Source: Neotamlana sedimentorum (lineage in GTDB: Bacteria; Bacteroidota; Bacteroidia; Flavobacteriales; Flavobacteriaceae). From it: a stretch of 64,000 nt of DNA. The position numbers and the translations under genes are program-made. Below are positions 1 to 8,063 of the stretch, piece after piece. Location: contig NZ_JTDW01000002.1 in assembly GCF_000943565.1 (NCBI RefSeq), positions 124,001-188,000 on the forward strand, read 5' to 3'. Positions within the stretch are counted from its first letter, which is position 1; every line of letters begins with the position of its first letter. The notes beneath the pieces are model-generated. The model worked only from the letters and a program-made list of their open reading frames with translations. It had not been told where the DNA came from and did no database searches.

Positions 1-151
1 CGTCTGGGAATGATGCTGTTAACGTAATATATCGCGTTTCATCAACTGGATCTGGATCGGTTATTCCTCCTGGTTGATCATCATCATTACTACAACTGCT
101 AAAAGCTATAGCTATACTTAATAATCCTATTTTAAATAGATTTTTTTTCAT
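1..151 (-). CDS. Lipoprotein, N-terminal fragment (cut by window start)
   Basis: Only the first 50 codons lie in the window. They show a lysine-rich start, a hydrophobic stretch and a lipobox ending in FSSC (Cys20), followed by an Asp/Pro-rich linker, so this is an exported lipoprotein. It starts 16 nt after the TonB-dependent receptor stop codon on the same strand and is almost certainly co-transcribed with it. Receptor-plus-lipoprotein pairs of this kind occur in Bacteroidota uptake loci, including the xenosiderophore (Xus) type whose lipoprotein has a DUF4374 domain. Too little is visible here to assign that family; the link is inference from context. Confidence 0.75.
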   Translation of the reverse strand, partial: MKKNLFKIGLLSIAIAFSSCSNDDDQPGGITDPDPVDETRYITLTASFPD

Positions 152-167
152 GATTAATTGATTTTGA

Positions 168-2618
168 TTATAAAAATTTACTGATTATATAATTTAATTT
201 GAAATAGATACCTCTACCTGGTTTTTGTATCGCAAAATTGTCATAGATTTCTGCGTTAAATAGGTTTTTTACATCTATACTTGCTACTAATTTTTGCGAA
301 GGAAAACGATAACTTAGGCCAATATCGTGTGAAACTTGACTAGGTGTTTTAGACCATTCTGGTTGCCCCCAAACCGTATAATATTCTCCCACAAAACCAA
401 TAGTGTAATAGGTGTTTAAAATGGATTTTTTTTGAAAAATATTATTGAATCTATATTGAACATTTCCGTTAATTGTAAAAAAGGGCTCATTAGGAACTTG
501 TTGCCCATAAAGAGAATGCGCATTGTCGTTTTCATCGACTTCTTGCTTAAATACATTATTAAATTTTGAGAAATTTAAAGACGTATTTAGTCTGTTGTTA
601 TAGATGTAGATAATTTCGGCTTCGAAACCTCGCGCTTGTGTTTTACCAAGATTTACATAGCGAGTTACTTGAATATCTGCTTCTGCTTCTTCTTCAATTT
701 CAGACTCATCAACAGCTTGTTGTGTAATTTTATCGTATCCATTACGCCAAAAAGCATTTGCATAAACCGATACTTTATGCTTATTAAATTCTAAAGTTCC
801 CAAGCGAAAACCTAAATTATAATTAATGTTTTTTTCTGGGCTTAATTGTGTATTTGGAAGAATATTAGTTTCGGGAGATCCATATAATTGTCGCTCACTA
901 GGCGATACATACGAGTTTTCGGTAGATGCGATAATGTATAAATCGGAAACCGCATTATAAGATAACGTTCCGCCATAACCAAAATTAGAGTTAGTTGCAA
1001 TAGTATCATTTCTTACTATAGAATTCACACCATCGGTTGTTGTAATGTCATATTCTGTTTGACTTGTGTGATTGTATGTATATTTACCTAATAAATTGGT
1101 TTTTAGTTTTCTATTAAAGGTTTCCGCTTCATAATTAATAGAAATTATATTTTGAGATATCGTACTTACTGTGGCATAATCTTGATTTATTTCATTTAAT
1201 AAATCTTCATCTTCTCTATCTGTTGCTTCATACTTATGATTTAAAGATAAACGATGTCTATCGGCTACCATATACCCCAAGTTTGTGCGTATATTGGTGA
1301 TTTTTCTATCGGTGTTCGAAATAACTTTTTCACCTTGTTGTCCGCCAAGAAGCGTTTTAAGAGGCACTCTTTCGCCAAATTCAATAACTTCTCTTTGGGT
1401 ACCATCCCAGTTATAAGCTATTCCAACAGTATCCTGTAAAAACGTACTGCGATAACTTCTAGCCGCATTTACTTTTAATGCTAAGTTTTCGGTTAGAAAA
1501 TTTCTTTTGCTATAATTAAGTAATATAACGCGGGCTTCGGTTTCGTTAAATCTTCCCACATATGGTACAGACATTGTTGTTCCATGCGGTATTTCTTTAT
1601 AGTTGCTAGAACCGTTGTAGCCTACAAAAAATTGATCTGCCCATTTGGTGTCGGTAAATCCAACTTCGAAACGTCCTCCTAGCGATTTATAAGTATTATT
1701 AAATCGTTTAGCGCGATAGGGTCTTGTAATTTGGCCTAAATAATTAACATAGGTTGTAGATCTTCCCCAAGTTTCATAACTGTTATCTGTATAAGTGTAA
1801 AAAGCAGAGCCTCTAAAAGCAAGGCCTGTTTTCTTTTCGCGAAAGGTTACTCCAATATCAGATTGTGAAGTATTAAAAGAACCATAAGAGCTAGCTAAAT
1901 TGATGTTATTTTGAGACACATCTTTTTTCAAAACAACATTTATGGCTCCACCGGCATAATCGCCCGTAAGGTGCGAGGGTAGTACGCCTTTATACACTTC
2001 TATGCGTTCAATCATAGAAGTTGGTATATTGTTAAGGTTAAAGGACTGGCCGTATGTTGAAATTTCTAAACCGTCAAGAAATATTCCAATAGCACTTCCA
2101 GACATGCCGTTAAGGTTATATTCTACATCAGAACCTATACCTCCATTTTGCCGAATACGTACACCAACAGATCTGTCTAATAATTCATTGGTTGTAAGGT
2201 TTCTTAACGATGCTTCTTTAGTATCTATTATGGCGACAGCAAAACCGCCTTCTTCAATTTTTTTCTTGGCTGTTTTTGTTTGTACAACAACCTCACTTAA
2301 ACCTTGATAATCGGTTAATTCAAGAATTATATTTAGTGATTTATTTGCAGTGTTAAGATTAACTTTTACAGTCTGGCTCTTTGCATTTAACGAGCTTACC
2401 AAAATGTTGTAATTACCATAAGATAAATTACTTATAGAAAACTGCCCATTTACATTTGCCGATGTTTCTTTTTTAATGCTGCCATTCTCTATTATTATTG
2501 ACGCACCGAGGGCAGGTTTATTATTGTCGAACAAAATATAACCACTAACAGTTCCAGTTTGCGCAACCAGGTACATGCTAAAAAGAAATGCGGATAAAAA
2601 AAGTAAATATTTTGCCAA
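168..2618 (-). CDS. TonB-dependent outer membrane receptor
   Basis: Imports a ligand across the outer membrane using TonB energy. The 816-aa product has a signal peptide (about 1-19, cut after YLVAQ), a carboxypeptidase-regulatory-like beta-sandwich (about 22-95), a plug domain (about 118-235, with the LPSHLTGDYAGGAINVV segment) and a 22-strand-type barrel to the C terminus. The size and the motif SPSERQLYG in the barrel fit siderophore, cobalamin or small-ligand receptors rather than SusC glycan receptors, which are longer and paired with SusD; no SusD is visible here. The start is TTG: there is an in-frame stop not far upstream, and the next ATG (codon 15) would cut into the signal peptide. 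A good promoter lies just upstream. The substrate is not determinable. Confidence 0.9.
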   Translation of the reverse strand: MAKYLLFLSAFLFSMYLVAQTGTVSGYILFDNNKPALGASIIIENGSIKKETSANVNGQFSISNLSYGNYNILVSSLNAKSQTVKVNLNTANKSLNIILELTDYQGLSEVVVQTKTAKKKIEEGGFAVAIIDTKEASLRNLTTNELLDRSVGVRIRQNGGIGSDVEYNLNGMSGSAIGIFLDGLEISTYGQSFNLNNIPTSMIERIEVYKGVLPSHLTGDYAGGAINVVLKKDVSQNNINLASSYGSFNTSQSDIGVTFREKKTGLAFRGSAFYTYTDNSYETWGRSTTYVNYLGQITRPYRAKRFNNTYKSLGGRFEVGFTDTKWADQFFVGYNGSSNYKEIPHGTTMSVPYVGRFNETEARVILLNYSKRNFLTENLALKVNAARSYRSTFLQDTVGIAYNWDGTQREVIEFGERVPLKTLLGGQQGEKVISNTDRKITNIRTNLGYMVADRHRLSLNHKYEATDREDEDLLNEINQDYATVSTISQNIISINYEAETFNRKLKTNLLGKYTYNHTSQTEYDITTTDGVNSIVRNDTIATNSNFGYGGTLSYNAVSDLYIIASTENSYVSPSERQLYGSPETNILPNTQLSPEKNINYNLGFRLGTLEFNKHKVSVYANAFWRNGYDKITQQAVDESEIEEEAEADIQVTRYVNLGKTQARGFEAEIIYIYNNRLNTSLNFSKFNNVFKQEVDENDNAHSLYGQQVPNEPFFTINGNVQYRFNNIFQKKSILNTYYTIGFVGEYYTVWGQPEWSKTPSQVSHDIGLSYRFPSQKLVASIDVKNLFNAEIYDNFAIQKPGRGIYFKLNYIISKFL

Positions 2619-2634
2619 GCCTTGAAATTTTTGA

Positions 2635-2665
2635 CAAAAATACTTTTATTTAGACTAAATCCAAA
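2635..2665 (-). promoter_or_regulatory. Promoter of the TonB receptor gene
   Basis: On the minus strand TTTG (2662-2665) is followed after exactly 19 bp by TATTTTTG (2635-2642), a full match to the Bacteroidota -33/-7 consensus. The -7 box ends 16 nt before the TTG start, so the mRNA leader would be only about 10 nt. Confidence 0.65.
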
Positions 2666-2725
2666 TTAAAATAAGAAAAATATCAAGCTTTTAAATGTTA
2701 AACTTTAAAAGGGCTAAATCATTGA

Positions 2726-3826
2726 TTAAAAACCAAATTTAAGTTGTGCACTTACTCTTTTTTGTTCCGTTTTTTTCCTTTTTTCGGTATTTAAATTGCT
2801 TAAGGAAATACCTAACAATCGTACAGAATTGTTAAGTTTTTCTTGATAAAGTAATTCTTTTCCAGTTTCCAGAATTATACTCTTATCGTTAATAAAATAA
2901 GGCAGTGTTTTACTGCGAGTTTGCAGTGTAAAATCACTATACTTAATTTTTAAGGTAATGGTTTTTCCAGAAACCTTAGTTTTAGCTAACCGTCGGGCTA
3001 CCTCACTAGCGATATGTTCTAATTTTTCAAGCATGAACACCTCGCTCGATAAATTCTCGCTAAATGTACGTTCTGCAGCTAAACTTTTTCTCGTTCGGTT
3101 TGGTTTAACTTCGCTATTGTTAATACCTCGCACAACATTAAAATAATAAGCTCCAGACTTTCCAAAATGTGTTTCTAAAAATTCAAGGGACTTTTGTTTT
3201 AAATCGAATCCTGTAAAAATGCCTCTTTGGTACATTTTTTCGGCTGTAACTTTACCTATGCCGTAAAATTTTCTAATATCTAAAACTTCTAAAAACTCAA
3301 TAACCTCCTCCGGATTGACAGTTTTCTGTCCGTTAGGTTTATTATAATCGCTAGCAACTTTAGCTATAAATTTATTTATAGAAATACCTGCAGATGCTGT
3401 TAATCCAACTTCATTAAAAATACGTGCCCTAATTTCTTGTGCTATTAATGAAGCACTTGGGTTTCCTTTTTTATTTTGAGTTACATCGAGGTAAGCTTCA
3501 TCTAGAGAAAGTGGTTCAACTAAATTGGTATAATCGAAAAAAATACTTCTAATTGTATTAGAAATTTCCGAATAACGTTCATAATTTGGTTTTACAAAAA
3601 TTAATTCCGGACATAATTTTACAGCCAACGTCCCAGACATGGCGCTTTTTACTCCAAATTTTCTTGCCTCGTAACTTGCGGCGCTTATAACACCCCGCTT
3701 ACCACTTCCGCCAACCGCAATGGGTTTTCCTTTTAATTCTTCATTATCCATTTGCTCGACCGACGCATAAAATGCATCCATATCGACGTGAATAATTTTT
3801 CGGATTGGGAAATTGACAGACATCAT
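2726..3826 (-). CDS. dinB: DNA polymerase IV (Y-family translesion polymerase)
   Basis: Error-prone Y-family polymerase that copies past damaged bases. The 366-aa sequence has the N-terminal palm motif HVDMDAFYASVEQ with metal ligand Asp15, the second catalytic motif SLDEAYLD (Asp109, Glu110), helix-hairpin-helix residues near 185-200 (IRKFYGIGKVTAEKM), and a little-finger domain in the last 130 residues. The C terminus QLKFGF resembles the beta-clamp-binding peptide found at the end of DinB proteins. Length is normal for the family. Two ATG codons lie in tandem at the start; either may be used. It is a single gene, divergent from the CYTH gene. Confidence 0.95.
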   Translation of the reverse strand: MMSVNFPIRKIIHVDMDAFYASVEQMDNEELKGKPIAVGGSGKRGVISAASYEARKFGVKSAMSGTLAVKLCPELIFVKPNYERYSEISNTIRSIFFDYTNLVEPLSLDEAYLDVTQNKKGNPSASLIAQEIRARIFNEVGLTASAGISINKFIAKVASDYNKPNGQKTVNPEEVIEFLEVLDIRKFYGIGKVTAEKMYQRGIFTGFDLKQKSLEFLETHFGKSGAYYFNVVRGINNSEVKPNRTRKSLAAERTFSENLSSEVFMLEKLEHIASEVARRLAKTKVSGKTITLKIKYSDFTLQTRSKTLPYFINDKSIILETGKELLYQEKLNNSVRLLGISLSNLNTEKRKKTEQKRVSAQLKFGF

Positions 3827-3892
3827 GTAAATTTATAAATTCCTATGCAGGCAAGAATCTTAAATTAAATTAAAATTATAGTCTTTTTATTA

Positions 3893-3900
3893 TATTTTTG
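3893..3900 (+). promoter_or_regulatory. Possible -7 element for the CYTH/YCII operon
   Basis: TATTTTTG matches the TAnnTTTG -7 consensus and lies 46 nt before the CYTH start. No TTTG is found at the expected -33 distance, so this is a weak call. Confidence 0.35.
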
Positions 3901-3946
3901 ATTTGAAGATAATATGGAATAACCACCAACTTTCTAGGTTTTTTTT

Positions 3947-4414
3947 ATGATAGAAATAGAACGTAAATTTTTAGTAAAATCTGATGCTTTTAAACATGAA
4001 GCACACAAGCAAACACGTATTGTTCAAGGCTATTTAAATTCTAATAAAAATCGAGCCGTTCGTGTTAGAATAAAAGGCGAAACTGGATTTTTAACAATAA
4101 AAGGCACCTCATCGGCAAGCGGATTGTCTCGCTTTGAATGGGAAAAAGAAATTAGCAAACACGAAGCTGAAGCATTGCTAAATCTGTGTGAACCAGGAAT
4201 TATAGATAAAATTCGTTATGAAGTAAAAGTTAAAAACCATACTTTTGAAATAGATGAGTTTTTTGGCGAAAACGAGGGTTTAATTATTGCTGAAGTAGAA
4301 TTGACTTCGGAAAACGAATCTTTTGTAAAACCACTTTGGTTGGCAAACGAAGTCACCGGAGACTCTAAATATTATAATTCGCAAATCAGTAAAAATCCTT
4401 TTAAAAACTGGTAA
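3947..4414 (+). CDS. CYTH domain protein (triphosphate tunnel metalloenzyme)
   Basis: The family hydrolyses or cyclises triphosphates (inorganic triphosphate, thiamine triphosphate or ATP) inside a beta tunnel lined by charged residues. The diagnostic N-terminal ExExK signature is present (Glu3, Glu5, Lys7 in MIEIERKFLV), followed by paired basic and acidic strands such as RAVRVRIKG, FLTIKG, RFEWEKEI and YEVKVKNHTFEIDEF. At 155 aa it is a stand-alone CYTH domain without the CHAD domain seen in larger members. The stop is 2 nt before the next ATG, so it is co-transcribed with the YCII lipoprotein. Substrate is not predictable; inorganic triphosphatase is the commonest activity in short bacterial members. 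Confidence 0.85.
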   Translation: MIEIERKFLVKSDAFKHEAHKQTRIVQGYLNSNKNRAVRVRIKGETGFLTIKGTSSASGLSRFEWEKEISKHEAEALLNLCEPGIIDKIRYEVKVKNHTFEIDEFFGENEGLIIAEVELTSENESFVKPLWLANEVTGDSKYYNSQISKNPFKNW

Positions 4415-4416
4415 TT

Positions 4417-4968
4417 ATGAAACAAGTAATAGCAATTTTAGTAGTACTTCTTTTTTTTATGTCTTGTAAAAATGATGCTAAAAACGAATCTTCAACTATA
4501 AATTTAAACGAAAATACCACTACAAATATTGATTCTATTGAAAAAACGGCAAATGAAATTGTTGAAAAACCCGTAAAAATATCGGTTTCCGAACTAAAAA
4601 CCGATCTTACCAATAAGGGATTTAAAATATTCGATTATGTAGATGAAGAAACTAAAGACACCGTAATTATGCAGCAATATTTTATTGCGTTTTTAAAAAA
4701 AGGTCCTATTCGTGGGCAAAATGAAGAAGAAGCAGCCGATTTACAAAAAGAACATTTAGCGCATTTAAAAAAAATGTACGATTTAGGTTATGCTGATATT
4801 TCTGGACCTTTTGGCGACGATGGCACTATTCGTGGTATTACAATTTACAACGTACCAACTTTAAAAATGGCCGATAGTTTGGCAAACTCCGATCCTATGG
4901 TAAAAGCAGGCCGTTTAGAAATAGAAATTCACCCTTGGTGGGCTGCTAAAGGTTTTCCTTTAAGGTAA
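4417..4968 (+). CDS. Lipoprotein with a C-terminal YCII-related domain
   Basis: The 183-aa product has a signal peptide with lipobox FMSC (Cys17), a linker rich in Asn, Glu and Thr (20-55), and a C-terminal YCII-like alpha/beta domain (about 80-183). Visible features there include FIAFLKKGP, HLAHLKKMYDLGYADISGPF and SDPMVKAGRLEIEIHPWW, which keep the His and Asp positions typical of YCII proteins. YCII domains are usually small cytosolic enzyme-like proteins; here the domain is exported and lipid-anchored. It follows the CYTH gene by 2 nt and ends next to a convergent gene. Function unknown. Confidence 0.8.
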   Translation: MKQVIAILVVLLFFMSCKNDAKNESSTINLNENTTTNIDSIEKTANEIVEKPVKISVSELKTDLTNKGFKIFDYVDEETKDTVIMQQYFIAFLKKGPIRGQNEEEAADLQKEHLAHLKKMYDLGYADISGPFGDDGTIRGITIYNVPTLKMADSLANSDPMVKAGRLEIEIHPWWAAKGFPLR

Positions 4969-4971
4969 TAA

Positions 4972-5280
4972 CTATTTAAAAAATTCGTATTCGCGCTCTA
5001 CTTTACAAATTCTTACTTTATACCACTCGTACCAATTTGTTTTTCCGAGCTTTTGAGCCAAAATATGATTGGTTTGTTGTTTCCACGCACCAATATCATC
5101 AAGAGTTTTCCAGTAACTTACTGTTATTCCAATATCATTTCTAGCACTTTCAACACCTAAAAAACCCGGTTGTTGCTTTGCTAAATCTTCCATTGTTTTA
5201 GCCATAGCCGCATAATTATTATCTCTATTGGTTCGGGTTGAAGTGAAAATTACGGCATAATACGGTTCAAAGTTTTTCAT
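4972..5280 (-). CDS. ABM (antibiotic biosynthesis monooxygenase-like) domain protein
   Basis: A 102-aa ferredoxin-like fold protein. The pattern YYAVIFTSTRT, then MAKTMEDLAKQQPGFLGVESAR, then VSYWKTLDDIGAWKQQTNHILAQKLGKTNWYEWYKVRICKV is that of ABM-family proteins of the YqjZ kind, where the conserved 'PGFLGVES' and 'SYW' segments line the dimer pocket. Biochemical role is unknown for most such bacterial proteins. It is convergent with the YCII gene, leaving three bases between the stop codons, and lies downstream of the terminator of the T9SS gene pair, so it is probably transcribed alone. Confidence 0.8.
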   Translation of the reverse strand: MKNFEPYYAVIFTSTRTNRDNNYAAMAKTMEDLAKQQPGFLGVESARNDIGITVSYWKTLDDIGAWKQQTNHILAQKLGKTNWYEWYKVRICKVEREYEFFK

Positions 5281-5308
5281 AGCTACTTTATTAAACCATA
5301 TAAAAATA

Positions 5309-5337
5309 AAAAACAGCCTTAAAATAAGGCTGTTTTT
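5309..5337 (-). terminator. Rho-independent terminator of the T9SS gene pair
   Basis: A perfect 13-bp stem (5309-5321 with 5325-5337) with a 3-nt AAA loop and T-runs on both strands. It sits 19 nt after the stop of the sugar-dehydrogenase-like gene (minus strand) and before the ABM gene start. Confidence 0.85.
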
Positions 5338-5356
5338 AAAGCTATTATTTAAATAA

Positions 5357-8038
5357 TTAATGCTTAATAAGTTTTTTAGAACCTATAAACTCAGCATTAT
5401 TTTTAAACCTAACAAAATAAATTCCACTATTTAAGGTATCGAAATTAGATATTGTTATTAATTGACCTTTAGCCGTTGTCGTTTTAATTAATCGTCCTTG
5501 TATATCAACAAGGTCTAAACTAATGGTTTCGTAATTTATATTATTTGGAAGCTTAATATATAAAACGTCTTTTACTGGGTTAGGGTACATTTCTAAATTA
5601 GCCAAGGCAAAATCGTTACCAGCCAAAGTAGAAGATGTAATGTTTATAGTATAATCTTCGAACTCACCACCGTTATTACCATCAAAATCTAAATGACAAG
5701 GGTCTGTTCCTGTCCAATACGTTCTTGAAGCAATTCTTAAACGGGTATTACCAGTAGCTGCTGTAATTGGTATGGTAAAACTACCTTGGGCAATGGCTCC
5801 GTGAGCAAATAAATCATCTCCATCTGTTGTGCCCCATACTCTTTCGTCTGTATCCTCGAAATCACCATCTTGGTTATAATCAATCCAAACAGAATGTCCC
5901 GTAGTTTTATTCCATTCATGTGTATTATGTAAAGTTATAGAAATACTGAAGGTTTCGGTCGATTTGTAATCGGAAGCAGCTACTGCCGTATGGTTAGAAT
6001 AGCCTTCAACATCATTTGTTTCGTTTGATGAATTATTTAGAAGCGTAGCACCGCTTGCATCGGCAGTAATGGTTACATTACTAATGTAAAAATCGTCTGG
6101 ATAAAAATCGACCACTGGCGTACAATAAGTAACCGCTGTTGTTGTAAAAGTATCAACTGTTGAAAAAGCCGATTGCGAACCACCACAATCACTTTGTATT
6201 TGGTATTCGTAAGTTGTAGAAAGTGTTAACCCAGTTAAAGTTATGGTGTTTGTAGCTACCGATTCTGTTAACCATGTTGAACTGCCTTGTTCTCTATATT
6301 GCAAGTTAAAAGACACGTTTTCTAAAGCATCCCAACTAATTTCGGCGGTTGTCGAGCTAGGACTTGCAATCACATTTGAAGGTGATTCTAGTGGGTTAAT
6401 AATAACATTTTGGCTTGCATTTACAATAGTACCATTATCATTAAACGACCAATTCACAACGTGCGATCCAGAACTATATGTTGTTGGATCGGTAGTAGTA
6501 CCTGTAATATCTTCACACTCGCTAGCATTATTTGTTACTACAGGCGCCGTTAACGTAATTGGGCAATAGCTTACCACATCTTCTAAGGTTGGTGCTTCTA
6601 AAGGCTCTGTTACTTGCGGCCCTACATATTCTATTTTTATAATTACGCCTGGATTAGCGATGCTTACACCACTATCGGACGAAGGTCCAGAGGTACCGCC
6701 ACCATTATCAGTTACTGCAAAAATGGTTAAACCATCTGGTGAAATAGCTATATCTCGATATCTATCGTTCGAGGAATGAAATTCTTCATAAGCATCATTA
6801 ATAATATCGTCGCCAGTTGCATTTAGTTGAGCGCGATAAATAGTTCCTTTTTTTAAAGTTGGTATTAACAAAGAAGTGCCCCAACACGGAATGCTACCAG
6901 CTTCGTGAATATCGATTCCAGAAGGTGCTACCGTTGGCCATGTAAACCATCCTCCAGGAGGATCTACAGAAGTTGTACTGCCATAAGTACCAATAGGCGG
7001 CTCGAAATTACTTGGCACATCTCCAGCAGTTGGATACGATTCGTACTCTGTAGCAGTTTCGGCTCCAGAAGGACAGTTATGATCGCTAAAGGAACCCGAA
7101 TTACAAGATCCTCCTAAAGAAGACCAGTTGCAATAAGTATAAGCTAAATTATCGTAATAACCCGCTATTTCTGGCCATCCATAATTTTGACCTGACTTAA
7201 TTATATTTATTTCATCATCTACCTTTGCACCGTGTTCCGACGCATAGAGTGTACCGTTTGCGGCAAAAATAATACCTTGTGCATTACGATGCCCATAAGT
7301 ATAAACATGACTTTTCACACTGTTTAAAGTTGGATTATCCGAAGGAATGCTTCCATCTAAATTCATGCGGAGTGTTTTACCCGGATAGTTATCATAATCT
7401 GTTGAAGAAATTGGTAAAACTTGTGATAAAACAGGATTACAGGCATAATTGAATTGATTAGCACCTTGATCGCCAATAGTGTAATAAATTTTTAAATCTG
7501 GACCAATAATTAAACGTCCAGAATTATGGTCTTCGCTACCAGGAACACCTTCTAAAATTGTTCCGTTAGCGTCTAACGAGGTGTCTTCGGTTAAAGTACC
7601 GTTGGTATTATTGTAAAGTAATCTCGCAATTCTTAATTTTAATTGGCCACCATCGTTATAAGTATAAGATACAAATACATAATTATTTATTGTTGTATTA
7701 ATATCAGCATATAAATCTGGATGAATAGCCATTCCCATTAAGCCACCTTGTTTAGCATTAGCGACTTTAGATGATAAATCGATTAATATTGTTGGAGTAT
7801 TTGTTGATGTAGCAATGTCTACACGTACTATTTTCTCTCCAACTCTTTCGGTTACCCAGAGTTTATCGTCTGGACCATAGGTAATTTCCCAAGGATAATC
7901 TAAAGCATTATCCGTTGTAATTTTGTTAGTTTCCCAGTCTGATCCAGAAGTTACAGCACTAGATAAAGGCGTCATAGGTGTTTGGGCAGAAAGCAGTCCA
8001 AAACCTAAAAAACAAGCCATTAGGTAGTTTTTTAGCAT
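5357..8038 (-). CDS. Secreted PQQ-dependent sugar dehydrogenase-like protein with T9SS sorting domain
   Basis: An 893-aa modular exported protein. Order: signal peptide (1-18); a six-bladed glucose/sorbosone dehydrogenase-like propeller (about 40-475) with PWEITYGPDDKLWVTER, GLMGMAIHPD, EDHNSGRLIIGPD and YGHRNAQGI; a HYR-like segment (about 488-550); fibronectin type III (about 553-635); a GEVED domain (about 642-805, ending EFEDYTINI); and a type IX secretion C-terminal domain (about 815-893) with MYPNPVKDVLYIKLP and SGIYFVRFKN. Propellers of this family oxidise sugars with PQQ, but the acceptor and substrate here are unknown and some members are non-enzymatic. It lies 25 nt behind the giant GEVED protein and before a terminator. 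Likely released or held at the cell surface. Confidence 0.88.
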   Translation of the reverse strand: MLKNYLMACFLGFGLLSAQTPMTPLSSAVTSGSDWETNKITTDNALDYPWEITYGPDDKLWVTERVGEKIVRVDIATSTNTPTILIDLSSKVANAKQGGLMGMAIHPDLYADINTTINNYVFVSYTYNDGGQLKLRIARLLYNNTNGTLTEDTSLDANGTILEGVPGSEDHNSGRLIIGPDLKIYYTIGDQGANQFNYACNPVLSQVLPISSTDYDNYPGKTLRMNLDGSIPSDNPTLNSVKSHVYTYGHRNAQGIIFAANGTLYASEHGAKVDDEINIIKSGQNYGWPEIAGYYDNLAYTYCNWSSLGGSCNSGSFSDHNCPSGAETATEYESYPTAGDVPSNFEPPIGTYGSTTSVDPPGGWFTWPTVAPSGIDIHEAGSIPCWGTSLLIPTLKKGTIYRAQLNATGDDIINDAYEEFHSSNDRYRDIAISPDGLTIFAVTDNGGGTSGPSSDSGVSIANPGVIIKIEYVGPQVTEPLEAPTLEDVVSYCPITLTAPVVTNNASECEDITGTTTDPTTYSSGSHVVNWSFNDNGTIVNASQNVIINPLESPSNVIASPSSTTAEISWDALENVSFNLQYREQGSSTWLTESVATNTITLTGLTLSTTYEYQIQSDCGGSQSAFSTVDTFTTTAVTYCTPVVDFYPDDFYISNVTITADASGATLLNNSSNETNDVEGYSNHTAVAASDYKSTETFSISITLHNTHEWNKTTGHSVWIDYNQDGDFEDTDERVWGTTDGDDLFAHGAIAQGSFTIPITAATGNTRLRIASRTYWTGTDPCHLDFDGNNGGEFEDYTINITSSTLAGNDFALANLEMYPNPVKDVLYIKLPNNINYETISLDLVDIQGRLIKTTTAKGQLITISNFDTLNSGIYFVRFKNNAEFIGSKKLIKH

Positions 8039-8063
8039 AGAAGTTGATTATAAGGTGTTGATA

